Positions 33,379 to 41,253 of a stretch of 64,000 nucleotides of DNA are shown here, one piece after another. Source of the DNA: Amycolatopsis sp. A133 (lineage in GTDB: Bacteria; Actinomycetota; Actinomycetes; Mycobacteriales; Pseudonocardiaceae); NCBI RefSeq assembly GCF_031082405.1, contig NZ_JAVHJU010000001.1:186001-250000 (forward strand). The letters are read 5' to 3'. A model generated the notes under the pieces. The model was given only the letters and a program-made list of their open reading frames with translations, did not search any database and had not been told where the DNA came from. Both the position numbers and the translations under genes were made by a program. Each line of letters opens with the position of its first letter. Position 1 is the first letter of the stretch.

Positions 33379-33402
33379 CCCGCCCGGCGGCCGCCGGGCG
33401 GG
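33379..33402. repeat. Perfect 24-bp GC-only palindrome
   Basis: Arms CCCGCCCGGCGG and CCGCCGGGCGGG form a perfect palindrome with no loop. It lies 81 bases upstream of the DUF4192 gene and just after the terminator of the M23 peptidase gene. It may be a second termination stem or a dyad operator; the sequence alone does not decide. Confidence 0.5.
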
Positions 33403-33413
33403 AGGTTCCTGTC

Positions 33414-33444
33414 GGTGGGGCGGGCTATGCTGCCCGGCCCCACC
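33414..33444 (-). terminator. Hairpin terminator after the M23 peptidase gene
   Basis: GGTGGGGC-G-GGC (33414-33425) pairs with GCCCGGCCCCACC (33432-33444). It begins 13 bases after the peptidase stop codon on the minus strand. Confidence 0.6.
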
Positions 33445-33456
33445 GGCCGGACAGGC

Positions 33457-34311
33457 TCAGCCGCAGTGCTCGAACCCGCTCTCGTAGGTGTTGCTGCCCA
33501 CCGAGCCGCCCCACTTCACGCAGGTCGAGCCGGCGGTCTTCTCGACCGGCCCGGCGTAGTAGGTGAAGCTGCCGGAATCGGTCACCCGGGCCGCCCCTTC
33601 GACCTCGAGGAACGCGGCGACCGGGCTGGCCGTGCCGAGCGACGTGGCCTTCATCGTGGTCACGCAGTTCGCCTTGGTGGCCGCGTTGTACAGCAGGTAG
33701 GCCGTGCCCGAGGAGTTGGCCAGCGCCTGCTGGTCCACGACGGAGAAGCCGTCGCCGCACACCTCTTCGGCGGAGTACGGGTTGCCACCGCAGCCGTTCT
33801 TGCTTGTGAAGTTCGTGTGGCCGTAGTACGGCACGGCGACACCGTTCAGCTTCGCCTTCTGCACCGCACCGTTGAGGATCTCCTCGAAGTGCAGGTGCGG
33901 CCCGGTGACGCCGCCGGTCGCGCCGGCCTTGCCGATCTGCTTGCCGGCGGCCACGGACGCCCCGACGGAGACTTCCTGCGCCGACAGGTGCGCGTAGCGG
34001 GTCTTCCAGCCGCCGCCGTGGTCGACCTCGATCCACTTGCCGTAGCTGGTGGCACCCTTGTCCTCCACCCGGGTGACGGTGCCGGACGCCGCGGCGAGCA
34101 CCGGCATGCCGGTGATGCCGTCCTTCTGGAAGTCGACCGAGTACTCCGGGCTGTGCCCGCTGAACGTCGCGGCGGTCACCGTGACGCCGCACTTGAACGG
34201 CACCTGGAAGTTGGGCGCGGCCGAGGCGGGCGCCTGACCGGCGAGGGTGAGGCCGAGCGCGGGCAGCGCCGCGGCGGCGGCGAGCAGGGCGAGCCGTCGC
34301 AACCTGGACAT
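33457..34311 (-). CDS. Secreted M23-family peptidase
   Basis: Exported protein of 284 residues. The signal peptide MSRLRRLALLAAAAALPALG ends near APASAAPN. The M23 (lysostaphin/LytM-type) domain has the first metal-ligand region FSGHSPEYSVDFQ, VDHGGGWKTRYAHLSAQEV, and the last motif GGVTGPHLHFE with its HxH. The C-terminal ~120 residues carry several Cys (NGCGGNPYSAEEVCGDGFSV; GSTCVKWGG; FEHCG) and may bind substrate. It probably cleaves peptide cross-links in peptidoglycan. The start at ATG 34311 begins a standard Sec signal; longer in-frame extensions are not plausible. Confidence 0.9.
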   Translation of the reverse strand: MSRLRRLALLAAAAALPALGLTLAGQAPASAAPNFQVPFKCGVTVTAATFSGHSPEYSVDFQKDGITGMPVLAAASGTVTRVEDKGATSYGKWIEVDHGGGWKTRYAHLSAQEVSVGASVAAGKQIGKAGATGGVTGPHLHFEEILNGAVQKAKLNGVAVPYYGHTNFTSKNGCGGNPYSAEEVCGDGFSVVDQQALANSSGTAYLLYNAATKANCVTTMKATSLGTASPVAAFLEVEGAARVTDSGSFTYYAGPVEKTAGSTCVKWGGSVGSNTYESGFEHCG

Positions 34312-34499
34312 GGGGAAACCTCCTGACAAACGGGACAACTTGACCCCACGAAGCGAAGTCCGCGCCGGTACATTTTCCGTACAAGCACCCGCGGAGGACC
34401 CCCGGAATGACGCCCCGGCCAGCCACGTTCCCCCAGGCCCAGGGCCGGCTTTCGCTGGACCTGCAGGGGCGCGCGGCTCATGCTGGTGCGCGACGGGGC

Positions 34500-34737
34500 G
34501 AGCCCGGACGCCCGTCCCGCAGATCCGCGCGCGAGACCGAGGTGCTGCGGCTGATCGCGGCGGGCCTGTCCAACACCGAGATCGCTGGTGAGCGAGGCGA
34601 CCGTGAAGACCCACGTGAACCACCTGCTCGCCAAGGCCGCCCTGCGCGATCGCGCGCAGGAGGTCGCCTTCGCCTACCGCACGGGCATCGCCGGCCTCAG
34701 CCGAACGCGGCTCGCAGGGCCGGCTTGCCGCCCGTGA
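34500..34737 (+). pseudogene. Remnant of a LuxR-family response regulator C-terminal domain
   Basis: One frame reads ARETEVLRLIAAGLSNTEIA, the first half of a LuxR-type helix-turn-helix. From 34588 the next frame reads VSEATVKTHVNHLLAKAALR and DRAQEVAFAYRTG, the second half, ending at a TGA at 34735-34737. The two halves lie in different frames and a few residues between them are lost, so the gene is frameshifted and lacks its receiver domain. Its end overlaps the 3' end of the peptidase gene on the other strand. It explains most of the otherwise empty 34312-34696 gap; no other feature is seen there. Confidence 0.75.
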
Positions 34738-36496
34738 CCGGGAGCGTGACCGACGTCTTCGTCAGGTCGAGCGCGAGCCCCGCGCCCGGCTTCGGCCGCA
34801 GCGTGTAGTCGTGGTCGCTGGACGCCACCAGGAACTCCAGCCGGTGCCCGGCCGCGAGGATGTAGTCCTTCGGCATCAGCTCGACGCCGATCCGGTAGGT
34901 CTGCCCCGGCGTGAGCGGCTCGGTGCGGGCGGGTGACGTGCGGTTCTGCGGGTCGGTCCAGCCGCGGCTGATGACGTGGGACGTGCCGTCGGGCGCGCGG
35001 TCGAGCAGGATCGCCGTGACGTTCGCCGCGGGCCGGTCGAACGCCAGCGCCAGGTCGGCGCGGGCCGTGCCGGAGAGCCGTACGGCCTGCTTCGCCGCCG
35101 AAGTCGCGTAGAGCAGGCGGTTGCCGGACGACGCGAGACCGGCCAGCTGCTCGATCGTCTTCGACGAGTCGTCGGCGAGGGTTTCGGCGGCCGCCGTGCC
35201 CGGGACCGGGTTGCGGGTGTCGATCGTGCCCTTCGAGCGGCCGCCGGGCCACGGGTACACGCGGACGTCCGCGGTGCCCGGCGCCGGCCAGTCGGCCTCG
35301 TCGGTCCACGACTTGTCCTCGCGCTGGATCGTCGCCTTCGGCTCGTTCTGGATGCCGTTGTCGATGCCGTAGAGGTAGTGCGACATCCACTTGTTCAGCG
35401 TCGCGAGCCAGACGTCGCGCCGCAGCGAGTACGGGTCCGCGTGCCCGGACTGGTGCAGCCAGATCTTGTGCTCGACGCCGCGGGCCTTCAACGCCTCGTA
35501 CCAGGTCGCGACCTGCTCGGTCTTGACGTTCCAGTCGTTGAGGCCGTGCACCGCGAGCACCGACGCGTGCACCTTGCCGACGTCGTTGCGGTAGTTCCGG
35601 ACGTCCCAGAACGGCGTGTAGTCGCCGGTGACCCGGTCCTGGTCACGCGTGAGCCCGTCGATCACCGGGCGGCAGATCTGCCGGTCTTCGCGGGTGTAGA
35701 CGTACTCGGCGAGCACGTCGGCGTCCTCGCCCTGGAACCCGCCGGCCGCGACCACCGCGCCGTCGTGGCGGTAGTACTCGTACCAGCTGGAGATGGCCGC
35801 GATCGGCACGATCGTCTCGAGGCCTTCGACCCCGGTGCTCGCGACGGCGTTGGGCAGCGTCCCGTTGTACGACACGCCCATCATGCCGGTCTTGCCCGTC
35901 GTCCAGTCCGCCTTCGCCGCGGCACCGTTCGTGTCCCGCGCGCTCGTCCGGCCGTTGAGCCAGTCGACGACCGAGCGGGCGCCGATCGTCTCGTTGACGT
36001 CACCCGTGGTCGGGCAGCCGGTCGAGAGCCCGGTGCCGAGCGACTCGCCGTAGACGACGGCGAACCCGCGCGCGGTGAAGTAGTCCTGGTAGCGCCAGGT
36101 GATCGGGGTGGCCGGGCCGACGCCGTGCGCGGCGACGCGCGGGCCTTCCGGGCCGCGGGCGTGCCCGGGCGCGTACAGCTCGACGTCGACGTTGTGGTTG
36201 GCGACGTCGTTGCCGCCGGCGTAGTAGGGGCTGGCCTGGTAGACGACGGGCACCTTCAGGCCCTGCTGCGTGGCGCGCGGGCGCACGACCTGGGCGTGCA
36301 CGAGGTCGTCGGTGCCGTCGTGGTCGCTGTCGACGGGCGCGGTGACCCAGACGTCTTCGCGGACGACGTCGGCCGGGTCGAACACCGGTTGCGCCTGGCC
36401 GCCGGTGAACACCGGCGACGGCGGGGCGGCGGCTTCCGCGGTGACCGCGGTCAGCGGCAGGGCGAGCACGGCGGCGAGCAGGACTGCGGCTTTCAC
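34697..36496 (-). CDS. Secreted Xaa-Pro dipeptidyl-peptidase (CocE/NonD family)
   Basis: Exported serine peptidase of 599 residues. The signal peptide VKAAVLLAAVLALPLTAVTA ends near AEAAAP. The alpha/beta-hydrolase core contains the nucleophile in GKTGMMGVSYNGTLPNAVAS. Candidate acid and His residues are in VHGLNDWNVKTEQV and HQSGHADPYSLRRDVW. The C-terminal jelly-roll-like domain (SGTARADLALAFDRPAANVT; LMPKDYILAAGHRLEFLVAS) is typical of X-Pro dipeptidyl-peptidases. It would release X-Pro dipeptides outside the cell. The start is a GTG at 36496; the ribosome-binding site is weak (GGGGGTTTGA). Confidence 0.9.
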   Translation of the reverse strand: MKAAVLLAAVLALPLTAVTAEAAAPPSPVFTGGQAQPVFDPADVVREDVWVTAPVDSDHDGTDDLVHAQVVRPRATQQGLKVPVVYQASPYYAGGNDVANHNVDVELYAPGHARGPEGPRVAAHGVGPATPITWRYQDYFTARGFAVVYGESLGTGLSTGCPTTGDVNETIGARSVVDWLNGRTSARDTNGAAAKADWTTGKTGMMGVSYNGTLPNAVASTGVEGLETIVPIAAISSWYEYYRHDGAVVAAGGFQGEDADVLAEYVYTREDRQICRPVIDGLTRDQDRVTGDYTPFWDVRNYRNDVGKVHASVLAVHGLNDWNVKTEQVATWYEALKARGVEHKIWLHQSGHADPYSLRRDVWLATLNKWMSHYLYGIDNGIQNEPKATIQREDKSWTDEADWPAPGTADVRVYPWPGGRSKGTIDTRNPVPGTAAAETLADDSSKTIEQLAGLASSGNRLLYATSAAKQAVRLSGTARADLALAFDRPAANVTAILLDRAPDGTSHVISRGWTDPQNRTSPARTEPLTPGQTYRIGVELMPKDYILAAGHRLEFLVASSDHDYTLRPKPGAGLALDLTKTSVTLPVTGGKPALRAAFG

Positions 36497-36580
36497 TCAA
36501 ACCCCCAAGCCGGGCGAAGCGGACGTCTGGAGACACTTCCGGTCCGCCCGCGGGGGTGTCAAGAGACTAACGTCGGAGGC

Positions 36581-38137
36581 ATGCCGACCGTGGAAGCGCC
36601 GATCGCCGCCGTGACCGTTTACCCGCAGCAGGCGCGGATCACCCGCCGGGGCCAGGCTCCGCTCGACGGCGGGCCGCGCCTGACGTTCGCCGGGCTGCCT
36701 CCCGCGCTCGACCCGGGTTCGGTGCGCGTCACCGGCACCGGGCCCGCGCTGATCACCGGCGTCGACGTGCGCACCGAGCGGCACGCCGCCCCGGCCGACG
36801 CGGCGTTGCGGGCGCTCGTCGAGCAGCGTCGGGCGGATCAGGCCACGCTTGACGGCGTCCTGGACGACGAAGCGGCCGAAACGATGAAGGTGGATCTGCT
36901 GACTTCGCTGGCGAAGCGCAGCGGCGGCAGCTTCGCGAAGGCCCTCGCGGCCGGGACCGCCGAGCCGTCGCGGGTCGCCGAGGTGACGGACGCGCTGAGT
37001 GCGCGGCTGGCGTCGGCGTTGAAGGCGCGCCGGGTGCTGAGCGAGCGGATCGCGCGGCTGCGCGAGGACCTCGCCGCGCTCGACCGGCGGATCGGGACGC
37101 ACAGCGCGCAGTCCGAAGAAGACAGTATTTCGGTGGTCGTGGAGCTGGAGATCGCGGATCCCGCCGGGTCGGCGGAGCTGGAACTGTCCTATGTGGTCCC
37201 CGGCGCGAGCTGGGAACCGGGCTACGACATCCGGGTGCGCGGCACCGACGTCACCGTCATGTCGTACGGGCTGGTCAGCCAGTACACGGGCGAGGACTGG
37301 CCGGAGTGCGAGCTGGCGCTGTCGACGGCGCGGCCGGCGGTCTCGGTGGTCGTGCCGGAACTGCAGCCGTGGTACCTCGACCGCGTGCACCCGGCCCCGT
37401 ACGCGCCCACGGCCGCGTACGGCGGAGCGGGCGGCGGAATGCCCGAAGGCGTGCAGATGGCGCGGTTCGCGGCGGCGGCCCCGGCGATGGCGCCGAAGCT
37501 GGCGTCGGTCGAGCAAGGGACGACGGCGGTGACGTACCGGCCGTCGCGTCCGGTGGCGGTGCCGTCCGGGGTCTCCGGCCACCGGACGACCTTGGCGCAG
37601 CTTTCGCTGACGGCCGGCTTGGGTTACGTGACGGCGCCGGTGCTGGCCGAAGAGGCGTACCTGCGGGCCACGGTGGTCAACACTTCGGAGCACGCTCTGC
37701 GGCCCGGACGGGCTTCGGTGTTCCACGACGCGGAGTTCGTCGGGACGACGGTACTGGAGGCGTGGGCGCCCGGAGAAGAGCTCGAGCTGGCGCTGGGCGT
37801 CGACGACCGGATCCGGATCGAGCGGGAGCTGGTGCGGCGCACGGCGTCGAAGGCGACGCTGTCCGGGCAGAAGCGGCGTGAGGCGGAGTACCGCATTTCG
37901 GTCGGGAACCACGGGCCGCGGGAAGCCGTGGTGACCGTGCTGGACCAGGCGCCGGTTTCCCGCGACGACACGATCACGGTCCGGGACGTGAAGACGTCGC
38001 CGGAGCCGGTGGAGACGTCGGCGCTGGGCGAGTTCACGTGGCGGCTGGCGCTGGCGCCCGGCGAGAGCAAAACGGTGACGTTGTCCTACCGGGTGGATGT
38101 CGCGAAGGGCGTGGAACTGTCGGGCTGGCGGGAGTAG
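36581..38137 (+). CDS. MuiA-like DUF4139 domain protein (mucoidy-inhibitor family)
   Basis: Protein of 518 residues without a signal peptide. The N-terminal DUF4140 part reads IAAVTVYPQQARITRRGQAP. A coiled-coil-like middle follows (LSARLASALKARRVLSERIA). The C-terminal DUF4139 beta-rich domain spans about 200-515 (YVVPGASWEPGYDIRVRGTD; LSTARPAVSVVVPELQPWYL; DQAPVSRDDTITVRDVK). The family is named from an E. coli mucoidy phenotype; its biochemical role is unknown. CGGAGG precedes the ATG, and TAACGT lies 7 bases before it, so the transcript may be very short-leadered. Confidence 0.87.
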   Translation: MPTVEAPIAAVTVYPQQARITRRGQAPLDGGPRLTFAGLPPALDPGSVRVTGTGPALITGVDVRTERHAAPADAALRALVEQRRADQATLDGVLDDEAAETMKVDLLTSLAKRSGGSFAKALAAGTAEPSRVAEVTDALSARLASALKARRVLSERIARLREDLAALDRRIGTHSAQSEEDSISVVVELEIADPAGSAELELSYVVPGASWEPGYDIRVRGTDVTVMSYGLVSQYTGEDWPECELALSTARPAVSVVVPELQPWYLDRVHPAPYAPTAAYGGAGGGMPEGVQMARFAAAAPAMAPKLASVEQGTTAVTYRPSRPVAVPSGVSGHRTTLAQLSLTAGLGYVTAPVLAEEAYLRATVVNTSEHALRPGRASVFHDAEFVGTTVLEAWAPGEELELALGVDDRIRIERELVRRTASKATLSGQKRREAEYRISVGNHGPREAVVTVLDQAPVSRDDTITVRDVKTSPEPVETSALGEFTWRLALAPGESKTVTLSYRVDVAKGVELSGWRE

Positions 38138-38143
38138 CCGTCA

Positions 38144-38200
38144 AGCGCCCCAATGTGGCGTTGGTTGCGTCCAACGCACCGAACGCCACATTGGGGCGCT
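38144..38200. terminator. Perfect 19-bp-stem terminator between convergent genes
   Basis: AGCGCCCCAATGTGGCGTT (38144-38162) pairs without mismatch with AACGCCACATTGGGGCGCT (38182-38200). The 19-base loop itself holds a small TGCGT/ACGCA stem. It lies 7 bases after the MuiA-like stop and 5 bases from the stop of the CBS gene, so it serves both directions. Confidence 0.82.
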
Positions 38201-38204
38201 CGGC

Positions 38205-38636
38205 TCAGCCCTGGGAGATGTAGGCCTGCAGCTGTTCCTGGCTCTGTTCCAGCTGTTCCATCCGGTTCTTCACGACGTCCCCGATGGACACGATCCCGGC
38301 CAGCCGCCCGTCGGCGAGGACGGGGACGTGGCGGATGCGGCGTTCCGTCATCAAGACCGACAGCTGGTCCACCGAGTCGTCCGGGGTGCAGCTCGCCACC
38401 AGTTTTGTCATGATCTCCGACACCGGGCCGTCGAGCAGGGCCGGGCCGTGCTCGTGCAGCCGCCGCACCACGTCGCGTTCCGAGACGATGCCGGCGATCG
38501 AACCGTCGGGTGCGACGACCACCATCGCGCCGACGTTGTGGTCGGCCAGTCCGGCCAGCAGCGTGGTCACCGTCGTCTCCGGGGTGACCGTCGCGACTGC
38601 CGACCCCTTCTTGCGCAGCAGATCCGCAATCCGCAT
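38205..38636 (-). CDS. CBS-domain-pair protein
   Basis: Protein of 143 residues made of a single CBS pair. CBS1 (about 8-60) includes TVTPETTVTTLLAGLADHNV and APDGSIAGIVSERDVVRRLH. CBS2 (about 75-130) includes VASCTPDDSVDQLSVLMTER, RIRHVPVLADGRLAGIVSIG and DVVKNRMEQLE. Such stand-alone pairs bind adenine nucleotides and act as energy sensors, but their partners are often unknown. It resembles the stress/dormancy Hrp1 group only in general architecture. Start ATG 38636; hairpins flank it on both sides. Confidence 0.92.
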   Translation of the reverse strand: MRIADLLRKKGSAVATVTPETTVTTLLAGLADHNVGAMVVVAPDGSIAGIVSERDVVRRLHEHGPALLDGPVSEIMTKLVASCTPDDSVDQLSVLMTERRIRHVPVLADGRLAGIVSIGDVVKNRMEQLEQSQEQLQAYISQG

Positions 38637-38685
38637 GGCGATCCTTCCCGTCGGTGAGCTGGATCACCACAGGTTAGGGCCCCGC

Positions 38686-38718
38686 GACGCCCCGCGAAAG
38701 TCCGGCAAACGGGGCGTC
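38686..38718 (-). terminator. Hairpin terminator after the TPR-like gene
   Basis: GACGCCCCG (38686-38694) pairs with CGGGGCGTC (38710-38718) around a 15-base loop, 20 bases beyond the stop of the minus-strand gene at 38739. It separates that gene from the CBS gene. Confidence 0.6.
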
Positions 38719-38738
38719 TTCGTGGTATTCGGACCGAT

Positions 38739-39185
38739 TCAGCCGAGCCGTTCGGCCAGGCCGTCCAGCGCCAGCCGGATTCCGGCCGCGTAATCGTCGT
38801 CGCCGAGGGCGTCCAGGCGCGCGCGGGCCAGCCCCAGCTGTTCGCGGGCCGCGGCCAGGTCGCCGAGCTTGCGGTAGTCCTCGCCCAGGTTGAGGTGCAG
38901 CGACGGGTAGAAGCCGCGCACGGCCAGCGACGAGTGGTACTCCTGGGCGCGCGAGTCGGTCAGCGAGTCGGCCGCCGCCAGTGCCCGCAGGTCCCACTCG
39001 AGTTCCTCCGCCGGGTCGTCGCAGACGTCGGCCATGTGGTGCGCCAGCGCGACGCGGTGCAGCGGGTCGCCGTCGTCGCCGATCGACGCCCACAGCGCCG
39101 CGAAGGTCGCGTACGCGCCGGCGCGGTCGCCGCCGACGTGCTGCCGCAGACCGGCGTCGATCGCCACCATCACGTCGTCGGTCAT
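38739..39185 (-). CDS. TPR-like hypothetical protein coupled to a PdxR/MocR regulator
   Basis: Small helical protein of 148 residues. Segments such as GAYATFAALWASIGDDGDPL, ALAHHMADVCDDPAEELEWD and LHLNLGEDYRKLGDLAAAREQLGLA suggest tetratricopeptide-like helix pairs. No catalytic residues are evident. The ATG overlaps the stop of the upstream regulator gene as ATGA, so the two products are made together, but a functional link is unproven. Confidence 0.75.
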   Translation of the reverse strand: MTDDVMVAIDAGLRQHVGGDRAGAYATFAALWASIGDDGDPLHRVALAHHMADVCDDPAEELEWDLRALAAADSLTDSRAQEYHSSLAVRGFYPSLHLNLGEDYRKLGDLAAAREQLGLARARLDALGDDDYAAGIRLALDGLAERLG

Positions 39186-40597
39186 GCCGCTCCTTCGTCC
39201 GCCAGTGCCCGCAGCCGGGCCAGTCCCGGCTCGATCCGCTCGGCCGCGACCGCACCGTAACCGAACACCAAACCGGGCCGCCGCTCCCCCACGCCGAAGT
39301 CGCCGAGCGAGTACAGCCGGACGCCGTGCCGGCGCGCCGCGCGGACCAGCGGGCCCGTGTCGGCGGCCGAAGCGGCGCTCAGGTGCAGGCCCGCCGTCGA
39401 CGGCAACGGCGTGAGGAAATCCGCGAAGTCCCGGGCGAGCACCGCGGACAGGAGTTCGTGGCGGGCGCGGTAGACCTTCCGCATCCGCCGGACGTGCCGG
39501 GCGAAGCCGCCTTCGGCCATGAACGCCGCCAGCGCCGCCTGCTCGACGTTCGGCGCGTGCCAGTCGGTGAGGTAGCGGGCCTTGACCAGGGCGGGCACCA
39601 GTGACGGCGGCGCGATGAGGAAACCCAGCCGCAGCGCCGGCGAGAGCACCTTCGAAAACGAGCCGACGTACACGACGCGGCCCCGGGAATCCAGGCTGTG
39701 CAACGGTTCCAGCGGCCGGCCGGTGTAGCGGAACTCGGTGTCGTAGTCGTCCTCGACGAGCACCGCGTCGTTGCGCTCGGCCCAGTCGAGCAGCTCCAGC
39801 CGGCGGTCCAGCGACATCGACAGGCCCAGCGGGTACTGGTGCGACGGCGTCACGTACACCAGCCGCGTGCCCGCCGGGATGGCGCCGACGACGATCCCGG
39901 AGGCGTCCACCGGCACCGGCGCGACGCGGACGCCGCGCGCGCCGAGCACCAGCCGCGGCGGCGGGTAGCCGGGGTCCTCGACGGCGGCGAGGTCGCCGGA
40001 CCGCAGCAGCACCCGCGCGACGAGGTCGGTCGTCTGCTGGGCGCCGGCGGTGACGACGACCTGCGCCGCACTCGCACGGACGTCGCGCGACACGCCCACG
40101 TGGCGGGCGATCTCGGCGCGCAACCCGGCGTGGCCCTGCGGGTCGCCGTAGGTCATCAGATCGGCCTGGCCGGCGCGCAGCCGCTGCGTGATCAGCCGCC
40201 GCCAGGTGTCGAACGGGAACCGCGAGAGATCGGGGACGCCCGGCCGGAAGTCGAACTCCGGTGCCGGGGCGAACGGCGCGGGCGGCGGCGGAACGGCGTC
40301 CCACTCCGGCAGCGGCCGCACGCCCGGGCCGTCCGGGACCGGCGAAGGACGCTCCGCCGGCGAAGCCGTGACGAACGTGCCCGCGCCGACGCGCCCGGTG
40401 AGGAACCCTTCGGCGGTGAGCCGGTCGTAGGCCGCGCTGACCGTCGTCCGGGAGACCGCCAGCCGCTGCGCGAGCTCGCGGGTCGGCGGCAGCGCCTCGC
40501 CGGGCCGGATCCGCCCGGCCAGGATCGCCGCGCGCAGCTGCCGGTAGATCGCGTCGCGGTGGCCCCGGGTCCCGGTCAGGTCGATGTGGATCTCCAC
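39182..40597 (-). CDS. MocR/PdxR-family transcriptional regulator (GntR HTH fused to aminotransferase fold)
   Basis: Regulator of 471 residues from the GTG at 40597 (VEIHIDLTGTRGHRDAIYRQ). A GntR winged helix occupies about 10-75 (LPPTRELAQRLAVSRTTVSA). A class I aminotransferase-like domain follows (VVVTAGAQQTTDLVARVLLR; PSHQYPLGLSMSLDRR; LVEDDYDTEFRYTGRP). The PLP-lysine segment is VYVGSFSKVLSPALRLGFL. Such proteins sense PLP or an amino-acid adduct and often regulate vitamin B6 synthesis or GABA use. A TAGGCT box on its strand (40611-40606) suits a leaderless or short-leader start at 40597; a GTG at 40621 is the alternative. It is divergent from a DinB-like gene. Confidence 0.9.
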   Translation of the reverse strand: MEIHIDLTGTRGHRDAIYRQLRAAILAGRIRPGEALPPTRELAQRLAVSRTTVSAAYDRLTAEGFLTGRVGAGTFVTASPAERPSPVPDGPGVRPLPEWDAVPPPPAPFAPAPEFDFRPGVPDLSRFPFDTWRRLITQRLRAGQADLMTYGDPQGHAGLRAEIARHVGVSRDVRASAAQVVVTAGAQQTTDLVARVLLRSGDLAAVEDPGYPPPRLVLGARGVRVAPVPVDASGIVVGAIPAGTRLVYVTPSHQYPLGLSMSLDRRLELLDWAERNDAVLVEDDYDTEFRYTGRPLEPLHSLDSRGRVVYVGSFSKVLSPALRLGFLIAPPSLVPALVKARYLTDWHAPNVEQAALAAFMAEGGFARHVRRMRKVYRARHELLSAVLARDFADFLTPLPSTAGLHLSAASAADTGPLVRAARRHGVRLYSLGDFGVGERRPGLVFGYGAVAAERIEPGLARLRALADEGAA

Positions 40598-40680
40598 CCT
40601 TCCCAGCCTAGATCGGCCCACGAAGGTTGCGGTGGATTTGGCACTGTTCGTGGTCCGCTTCCCCGCCTAACGTCCCCGGC

Positions 40681-41253
40681 ATGGATCTTCGCGAACTCGA
40701 CCGCCGCACCCTGCTCGTCCTCGACAAGATGGTCGCCGGCGTCACCCCGGCCGACCTCACCCGCCCGACGCCGTGCACCGGCTGGACCCTCGCCGATCTC
40801 CTCCGCCACCAGGTCAGCGAGAACCACGCCTTCGCGACGGCGGCCCGCGAAGGCTCGGCTCCGGACTGGGACGCCGGTTCCCTGGGCGACGACGTCTACG
40901 CCGCGTACCGGGCGTCCGTCGACGACTTCCTCGACGCCTTCGCCGGCGACGCCGTGCTGGAGCGGAAGCTCACCATCAACCACTTCGGCACGTTCCCCGG
41001 CTCGATCGCCGCGCACATGCACCTGGTCGACACGGTCGCGCACGGCTGGGACCTGGCCCGCACGCTCGGCCTGCCCTACGAGCCGGACGCCGAAGCCGTG
41101 TACATCGCCACGAAGCTGGCCGAGCGGATCCCGGACGAAGGCCGCGAAAAGAACGGCTCGTTCGCCCGCAGCGTCGAGGTTCCCGCCCACGCGAACGAGC
41201 TCGACCGGTTCCTCGCGCTCCTCGGCCGCGACCCCGCCTGGACCCTCAGCTGA
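40681..41253 (+). CDS. TIGR03086-type DinB-fold metal-binding protein (mycothiol-dependent maleylpyruvate isomerase-like)
   Basis: Four-helix DinB-like protein of 190 residues. Metal-binding His candidates are in LADLLRHQVSENHAFATAA and HLVDTVAHGWDLARTLGLP, the HxxxxxxHxxD pattern of this actinobacterial family. PTPCTGWTLADLLRH at the front is characteristic. Relatives include mycothiol-dependent isomerases and S-transferases, so a thiol-transfer role is possible. TAACGT lies 7 bases before the ATG at 40681 and no ribosome-binding site is seen, so it may be leaderless. Its stop overlaps the convergent metallopeptidase gene. Confidence 0.87.
   Translation: MDLRELDRRTLLVLDKMVAGVTPADLTRPTPCTGWTLADLLRHQVSENHAFATAAREGSAPDWDAGSLGDDVYAAYRASVDDFLDAFAGDAVLERKLTINHFGTFPGSIAAHMHLVDTVAHGWDLARTLGLPYEPDAEAVYIATKLAERIPDEGREKNGSFARSVEVPAHANELDRFLALLGRDPAWTLS

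Noticed and set aside
34976..36580. N-terminal extension of the MuiA-like gene through the peptidase region
   Set aside because: The extension is antisense to a well-supported secreted peptidase; homology to DUF4140 starts right after the ATG at 36581, which has its own ribosome-binding site.
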